A stretch of 60,000 nucleotides of DNA, taken from the NCBI GenBank assembly GCA_030704615.1, contig CM060731.1:79962756-80022755 (forward strand). Reading direction: 5' to 3'. Each line of letters opens with the position of its first letter. The first letter of the stretch is position 1. Shown here piece after piece: positions 53,390 to 60,000 of the stretch. A model generated the notes under the pieces. It did no database searches. It had not been told where the DNA came from and saw only the letters and a list, made by a program, of their open reading frames with translations. The position numbers and the translations under genes are program-made. The stretch is from Takakia lepidozioides. Lineage: Eukaryota; Streptophyta; Takakiopsida; Takakiales; Takakiaceae.

Positions 53390-53393
53390 TTCT

Positions 53394-55300
53394 CACTCAA
53401 ACTGAGATTTCTCACCCTAAATCTGGAATTAGGATAATCGGTCCCGGATCTAGGCCCTACATTTGGAGCCCGTCTCCAGGGTATTTAAAAATTAAAAAAA
53501 TTAAAAAAATCAAGTAAAATCTGCAATTTGGACAGCCGTCGATGTGACGGTGAAAGCCCAAAATGGGCCCATAGGGCATTTAAGGGATAAACTCCACGCC
53601 ACATTCTATAGATGGTTTTCTACGAGGTCAGCCGGTGCACATAGCAAAACGGGTTGATATCAGGATGCACATTGGAGGGCTATCCAAAGAGTCAATGGAT
53701 AGAATCTTTGGTCAACCCCATTTTGTATGATGTCAGTGAATAGCGAATGGGAAAGGGTTCATATGGAAAGTGGCCCTAAAGATTAAGTATTGTAACAGCA
53801 TTGAAGGGGGGCTCGCGACGCTCGATAACCCCAAGGTCCAAAGTTTGCGACAAAAGTGTCGAGGCCCGATTTGTGATGGAAAACCGTCGCAAGTGGTTGT
53901 CTTGCGAAAGCTTTACATTGTAGCAGTTTACAATGAAGAGGACATGTCAAAGAAGGACGATTATATCCAATTTGTCTAGTGGTCCTTTCTAGATGTAATA
54001 TAGGACCTATTAGAAAAATATAAAGGTTTAAATGTATTGTGTAAGTACATATACAAACACACACACACATGTCAGATCTTATACTAATAACACAAGTTAC
54101 ATTGATGGGCTCTTTATACCTAAATTTTCATTATGTGATACTTGCATATGTATGTGATTGTCAATTTTTTGCTTGTTTAATTCATATCAACATTATATAG
54201 TTGTACATCAATTTTTAGTAGGATCCAAATGAATATGCCATATGATCATATACGCGATATATAATTCCAACACAGTTTTAACCAGTGTTGTTGTTCCGGT
54301 ATTGGATTTTGCTCACATGCGAAAGATTGATATCACAATTTTACAAAGTTGTGCTACTAGTTCAATCGTTGTCCATAGAGTTGAAATAACCCATTCTCCA
54401 GTATTTTGTTTTTCCCATATTTGCATTATTAAAAATCTACCCTAACCACAAATCTATACCAGTCCCTAAACCCAAAATGCACATACATTTTTGTAGTAAC
54501 ATAGGTAGCCGCCCCATTACATCTCTGGTAGGGGCTAGGCCACTTGCCATAATTCATATTAGTGGGGTGGGTCTTTGATACCCATGTTTAGAACCAGATT
54601 TATCCTCGCCGTACCTTAATTAACATGGGTACCAGAACTTATAACATAAAATATAAAAGGATGAAGCTGGTTATGATGTGAGTGTTAGATCCCTGCATTT
54701 TGAAGTGAGAAAGAGAGTGAGTACTCAGTTTTTTTCCGCTCACGTAGTGTATTATAAAGGTAGCGTTATGTTTTATTTTGATTCTTTGAATAGCGGTAAT
54801 TTATTTATGCTTCTAAGAAATTTGTCTTGCGATTCTTGTTACTCCACCTATTTTCCAGTAGTTTTCATAGCATCATCGACTTAATTTAATATTACAGTGT
54901 CTCTCAGGGTTTTTCCTCTTTTCTAATTGCCATTCAGTGCAGATTTATCGTGTTCATTGGGTGCAAGAAAATTTCAAAAGTAGGGTTTGGTGTGGTGGAT
55001 GAGTCAGTTCATTTTCAAAATGAATTACAAGGCTTCTATCGCATTGATTTAAAATAGATAAAAAAACATAAATACATATATAAATAGCACCCTAAACTGA
55101 AGGCGTTAGATAACATTGACTGGAAGCGAACACATTGGGTGGCGCTATAGAAATAATTGGCATCAATGATAATTTTCTTTCTTGGATTATGATCATTCTT
55201 TCTTCTATTTAGGTCATTGTGAACAAAGGTGTAATTTATTCTTAACGTCAAGTCTCACTTTAAATTTTACATTGCATAGTTTAATACCATAGTGATACGT
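53394..55300. other. Intergenic, AT-rich, no gene recognised
   Basis: Short, motif-free frames on both strands. No repeats of note other than a CA-rich run near 54055-54070. Confidence 0.35.
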
Positions 55301-55310
55301 AAGCTCTCAG

Positions 55311-55675
55311 GTCAGCTCTGGCGGTCCCAAATTCCAAATTTTAAAAATATTATATCATAAATTTAGGACTGCAAGATCTGATGGAACTCTCCATTTTCTG
55401 TTATATGGGGCCGCTAGCTTGAGACAGTTCTTATTTTTGTTTTTTTTTTGGACAAATTCGGGGTAGCCAAAGCTAGCCGTTTCAAACTTTTTATTTATTT
55501 TTCCGATATACAATCGGGACCGCCACAGCTCGCGGTCGTGACTTATTTAAAATTATTTATATATGAAAAAACAAAACTGGATATGATTGAGACCTCCAGA
55601 GGTGGCGATCCCGATTTTCATTTTCATTTTTTCAATAAAATTCAGACCGCCAGATCTTGCAGTTGGCGGTCCAGA
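55311..55675. repeat. Array of short imperfect palindromes
   Basis: About seven units at roughly 55311, 55364, 55409, 55461, 55516, 55588 and 55645 contain GACCGCCA...(T)GGCGGTC or decayed versions. The clearest are GGGACCGCCACAGCTCGCGG (55518-55537) and the one at 55646-55674. Spacers of about 25-45 bases are A/T-rich with ATTTTCATTTTT-like words. Each unit could form a small stem-loop. Confidence 0.7.
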
Positions 55676-57714
55676 TTTCAGCCATAAGAACGAGTTAAAA
55701 AATATTAAAAGCAAATCGGTGAAGTAGAAATTGTTTTTTTTTAATTGAACCACCAATTGCCCTGTTAGCCTTCCTACGCCCAACATGTTTTTGCAAGCTG
55801 TCCCACTTCGCCTTCACCCTCTGCCTCTGTGCATATAGTACATTTGACAGTGTGAAGGATGTCATCGTTGTCAAAACACATGTTAGCCCAAGGCAATTTT
55901 GCTGCGCAAGTATCTTCAAACTTCCGAGCTTTATCTTAACTATGCTGGTTGTTGTTGTTCGTATGAGGTGTACTGGGCAGATCTACAGGTAAGATCGTTA
56001 AATCACTTAAACAAATTACATCATCACGAAGTTGTTCTATTTCACTTATGTGAATTGAAGGTCTACAAGATGATGTTGAGGCCAAATGACCAGATGTTTT
56101 AGAATTTTTACGGATAGAAATAACGAAACTTGTATGTTTGGGATAGTTGAGGAGACATTGTGATAGCAAGCAAGATAATACAAACACCACATTCAGCTCT
56201 CAGACCTAATCAAATACACAACTTGCACACACATGACCTGAACTTTGATTCTCTTATAAACTCTTGCTACACTAGTGTAGAACAAAAAAAATCATGGGAA
56301 AGAGGGGCTGCGCATAACTTCGGTGTACTCTTGCCCTTAGCACTAAATTAGAATTGTATGGGACACCGCTTCCACTCGACCTCCATAACTAGCCAAGATC
56401 GCAGCCCAGATTGCAACCATGAAGATCTTTCATAGCATAACTACCTACATTGTAACCCTAAACATATCGCAGATCGCAGTCCAGGAAGATCCTCCATAAC
56501 GTAATTACATACATCCGTAACCCTAAACAGATCGCAGCCCAGGAACATCGGCCTCCATAACATATTTATATACACTTGTAACCCAAAACTACCACCATCA
56601 CCATGGCGAAAAGCTGTTATGCAATCTGGAATGGAAGTGGCGAGAGGGACCCAAGTTGAGAGCTTGGCGAAACCAAGGGCTGTGATGCGGCCGCATAACG
56701 ATAATGAATGGTCAGGATGTGGCCCCTTGACGATAGGACATGGACCCACGTATGGTTACGGTGGCGAATCGGTGGGCCCTTGATGGTGTGATCAGGCATA
56801 AGATATTGACGCTTTATGGCGAATTTTGGGCATTTTGACCCGCCTAATTCTTTTGTACAGTACCGTAGAGTCCTTCGATGTCCGGCGCATTGCTGCCGAA
56901 TATTTAATTATTTCAGAGAAAGTAGGTCCGACACCTAAATTTAGATTTTTACAATTTTTGAACAAGTTGGTTGGAAAGTTTTGGAACTTTATGATAATAC
57001 TCGTATCTATTTCTCATATTTCGGCTAGGTAGTGGTAATTAAGTAAGATTCCAACATTAACCTTTCCCATCAAAATTATGAATGTAATGAAATCACCTGC
57101 AAGTAGTTAAGTAATTCGGCGGTGATAGCTGCTTGACTTTAGAGCTAAAACATGCTTCCAACAAATATCGCGGCGTAGTAATATTGCTACACGGTGGAGG
57201 TCTGCGTGTTTGCTGCGATGGCTAAGTGGCAGCCCGTCTCTTCTCTCTTTTCTCTTCTCTCGTCTCTCTTCTTTAGTACAGTGGATGGTGGATTTCGAGA
57301 TATTAATTCTGAAGAAATTTAGGAACCATAGTCCTCTTTGCTATTGTACTTGCAAGAATTGCTTTACATAGATGGTTAAGATTACCGGCAAAATGCACAT
57401 GTCCATTAAAGTTGAAAAAAAGCTTTGGTCTAGATTTTGCTGGGATAAAGAAAAGAATGAAGTGTCACTGTTTTAGAAGTTCAGATGGCTTCCAAACTGG
57501 ATGTGTAGGTTTAAATTAGTTGATTAGCATGATAATTTTTGGAAGTCTACCGATTACGGTATTGTCTCTGTTGCTACAAATCAAAATGTCAGACAAGCAA
57601 ACATTGATCAGCTCATCTTTTTCTAAAATAGGCCGGAAATAATATGCAATGAAACAACATCATTCAGCGAGTAGGGCCTTGCATTATCTTAGAGTTTATC
57701 ACAAGAATCCAGGG
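55676..57714. other. Intergenic with a 65-bp tandem repeat
   Basis: At about 56398-56590 GATCGCAG(C/T)CCAG, CCTCCATAAC and GTAACCCTAAAC recur in three units of 60-75 bp. The minus-strand frame around 55740-55860 (SNVLYAQRQRVKAKWDSLQK) looks protein-like but I do not recognise it. Nothing else is seen. Confidence 0.35.
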
Positions 57715-58776
57715 CAGACAAATAGTCCTTATGATAAGCTTACTCGTGGGTCCTTGTATGAATAGTTCACAACTACATGAGAACTAAAGCCCAAGTTCCA
57801 GTTTGCTATTGATAGATGTACTGCATAAGTCCAAAAAGAGACCCATTTTCAAGCCTTAGATAAGCATCCAGATTTAATAAATGAGTTGACTACTTTACTC
57901 AAAGGAATGAGAACAACATGACATATATTATTTGCTCATATTGTGCAACCCATCATTCGTGGTTTTTTAGATGTTCGAGCTCCAGATCTACTTGTGGACA
58001 ATGGAACAAAGGGTGGCTTCAAAGTTACACTGAGGTGGACAAGGCTTTTCCTTAGATCCTACTTGAACTGAACCTATCGACGCAGTACTTCTAGTGCAGA
58101 CAAATTACCAAAGGACTGGCAACAGCAAGGAACAAAAATTGCACAGCGACTGGCCTACTTGGTAAAGATATACAACATCCCAACATCTCTTGTGGTGGAT
58201 TCTGACTAGACATGAATCCATCTAGTACCAACATGTGGTGAGCGCACTTGAGAGACTAAAGGAGCTAGAATGGTTCATGTATTTGGCCAAGATGACAAAA
58301 GACAAATTACAGTAGTTGTATCATCATCTGCCAACGGGATTTTGTTGCCACTACAACTCATCTTTCAAGGAACCACTGACCGGACTCTACCACCCTGGAA
58401 TGACGGACGTAAACAATGTGTAGCAGCAGGTTTTTATCTCACCTACACCGACAACCATTGGTCATCACTAGAGACATGCATTCAGTTTGTAGATCGTGTC
58501 CTTCTACCTTACAGATAAGAACAACTTGGGATCTTGGGTCTACCAAATACTCAAAAGCTATTGTGGTTCATAGATTGCTGGTCCGTCCACAAAAGTGAGG
58601 AGTTCTTGTCTTTGATGAAGTCAGAATACCCACAAATCTTGCTGATTTTCATCCCTGCGAACTGTACTGCTAAGCTTCAACCTACAGATGATTCTACAAA
58701 AGCCATTCAAAACTGCTTTCAGGGCGCAGTACAACAACGGGTCAAGTTTAAGCATAAAAAATCAGGTTTTGGATAA
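57715..58776 (+). pseudogene. pogo-type DDE transposase relic
   Basis: Read over several frames: SPYDKLTRGSLYEW (57719), IRGFLDVRAPDLLVDNGTKG, LRSYLNWTYRRS, LPKDWQQQGTKIAQRLAYLV, IPTSLVVDSD with the first DDE Asp, FGQDDKRQITVVVSSSANGI, LPLQLIFQGTTDRTLPPWND, then LLWFIDCWSVHKSEEFLSLM with the second Asp and FIPANCTAKLQPTD. This is the DDE_1 superfamily (pogo/Tigger/CENP-B-like). Stops lie at about 57765, 57896-57920 and 58207-58215, and frames change near 58515. No end repeats were found around it. Confidence 0.85.
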
Positions 58777-59087
58777 AGTTACTCCTATGACATCCCAAAG
58801 TACACACACAATCTAACACCTAAACATGTCACAAACAACAATGCACAAGGTCACTTAGGGATTCGACTTAGGAATGTTGGGGTGATTGCGATGAGCCCAA
58901 ATCCCAACTCTCAAATCACAGGGCAGGCGTTGCGCCCACAACATTGCCCTAATTCTATCATGTGTGACAGACGGCTTGAACTAAAGTCACAAACCGTACC
59001 ATGGCTTGGAAAAAATCCAAGAATGCCCCACACAATGGCCGTGCCACATGCTGGCACGTGTAAATAAAGATGGGTACCTTAAACCTG

Positions 59088-59730
59088 CATAAATATTGAT
59101 GGGTAGCAGTTTCTACCACTTTTTAGGTACCTTTTACTAGGCCTAAAAGGAGCGTTCAAATCACATGCTACCTATAAATATTTACGCAATGGCTCGGTCT
59201 GGGTACACGGTTTGCTGCAAGTTCATTTTTTTTGGCTTTTACCTTATGCTACGTAAAGAACCCACACTAATACTCTGCTTGAAAACACAAAGAAAGAAAA
59301 CCATCAGTGCTTTACGCCCATGGAATGACATCCGTGTTCAAGTTCTCTACAATGGATGCAACTTGTGGTGGATAGCCATTGAACAATATGCAACAACGAA
59401 AAGGTGCTATGTATACATTATGCATAGGACATTATGCATAGGAACAGCAGCAGGTTGCGTCTACGTCTAAGTTGCGTTTGTGCGTTTGTTTCCACTGCCG
59501 CTCATGTGGTAGCCAGCAGCAGGTTACGTCTGTCTGCGTCTAAGTTGCATTTGTTTCCACTGCCGCTCATGTGGTAGCGCCCTTACATTATTCCTATTAT
59601 CTTCCAATATTTATAGGTGGCAGTTTCTGGTTGCCCCCAAGCGATAAAAAGGGGACGTGATTTGAATGCTCTTTTATGCCTACTAGTAAGGTACCTAAAA
59701 AGCGCCAGAAACTGCTACCTATCAAATATT
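59088..59730. mobile_element. Fold-back element with about 75-bp inverted ends
   Basis: The left arm (59088-59164) and right arm (59657-59730) pair over nearly their whole length: AGGTAGCAGTTTCTGG, TTTTTAGGTACC and CATTCAAATCAC or close variants occur in both. A third partial copy of the arm (AATATTTATAGGTGGCAGTT) is at about 59607-59630. The interior holds a 101-codon frame (59165-59470) without motif. No target duplication was identified. Confidence 0.75.
59445..59580 (+). repeat. Two-unit tandem repeat, period 69 bp
   Basis: CAGCAGCAGGTT(G/A)CGTCT, GCGTCTAAGTTGC-like and TTTCCACTGCCGCTCATGTG words start at 59445 and 59514. It lies inside the fold-back element. Confidence 0.85.
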
Positions 59731-60000
59731 TCCGTGATTGGCAGTGCCACATTTCTCACAACTGTCATCAATTCTGATTCTTTCCTTCCAATATAATGCC
59801 AACAACAGTGACGCATCAACACTCAGTCATGTAGCCTAATTGTCTTTGGCAATGCAAGTTTTTCGGGAATGTCCTTTGCAAGCACCAAGTAGTAAACACT
59901 CCCAAAAAGTACAGATTCATCCACTGCTATGCAATACCAGAAGAATGCTGTAGGCTCAGCCACTTAAACCAGATTAGATCTGAAAATAAAACAGATGTAT

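Noticed and set aside
55311-55675. CRISPR-like look of evenly spaced palindromes
   Set aside because: Units are imperfect, spacers are similar to one another, and the window is a plant nuclear genome.
55553-55919. Possible gene around KAKWDSLQKHVGRRKANR on the minus strand
   Set aside because: The residues look protein-like but I recognise no family, and the frame is short with no start or neighbouring exon.

Overview
The window looks like a repeat-rich nuclear segment of a land plant, most likely a seedless one (fern, lycophyte or bryophyte). Support: two plant-specific SAUR genes; a plant DYW-type pentatricopeptide-repeat (PPR) sequence in a style I associate with seedless plants; a phenylalanine ammonia-lyase (PAL) fragment; and a mix of Ty3/gypsy, CACTA, hAT and pogo-like elements. 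I cannot name the species. Only two intact genes are visible, the SAURs at 6847-7305 (+) and 12112-12588 (-). Nearly everything else recognisable is mobile DNA in decay.

Layout. 1-2730: 3' end of a Ty3/gypsy element (RNase H tail, integrase, PHD finger, LTR plus a truncated second LTR) inserted in a hAT transposase gene (2731-4564, -). 5178-5989: pogo-like non-autonomous element. 6300-13560: the two convergent SAUR genes with their leaders and a repeated noncoding block. 13561-25860: mostly intergenic, with a hAT MITE (16137-16643, 8-bp target duplication), a 53-bp tandem array, a hAT C-terminal fragment and a short CACTA element (21952-23022, target duplication CTA). 25861-48950: a composite of two related Ty3/gypsy copies. 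Copy A (25861-about 31630) stops inside its DNA-methyltransferase domain and runs straight into the leader of copy B (about 31630-40636). B's 3' end is split by a 7.4-kb CACTA-type transposon (40637-48035, target duplication AGG) that carries a PAL exon fragment and a broken PPR-E-DYW gene. 48951-60000: dispersed and tandem repeats, a 740-bp MITE, an array of short palindromes, a pogo-type transposase pseudogene and a terminal fold-back element.

The main discovery is the architecture of the Ty3/gypsy family. Pooling the three copies, Pol reads protease - C5 cytosine DNA methyltransferase (DNMT) - reverse transcriptase - RNase H - integrase - PHD finger. Protease and DNMT share one frame in copy A; DNMT and reverse transcriptase share one frame in copy B. 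The element thus carried both a DNA-methylation writer and a probable histone-tail reader. DNMT-bearing Ty3/gypsy elements have, as I recall, been reported in charophyte algae; an occurrence in what looks like a land plant, together with a PHD finger, deserves checking. Several stop codons that kill these copies are CAG-to-TAG changes, as expected from deamination of methylated CHG sites.
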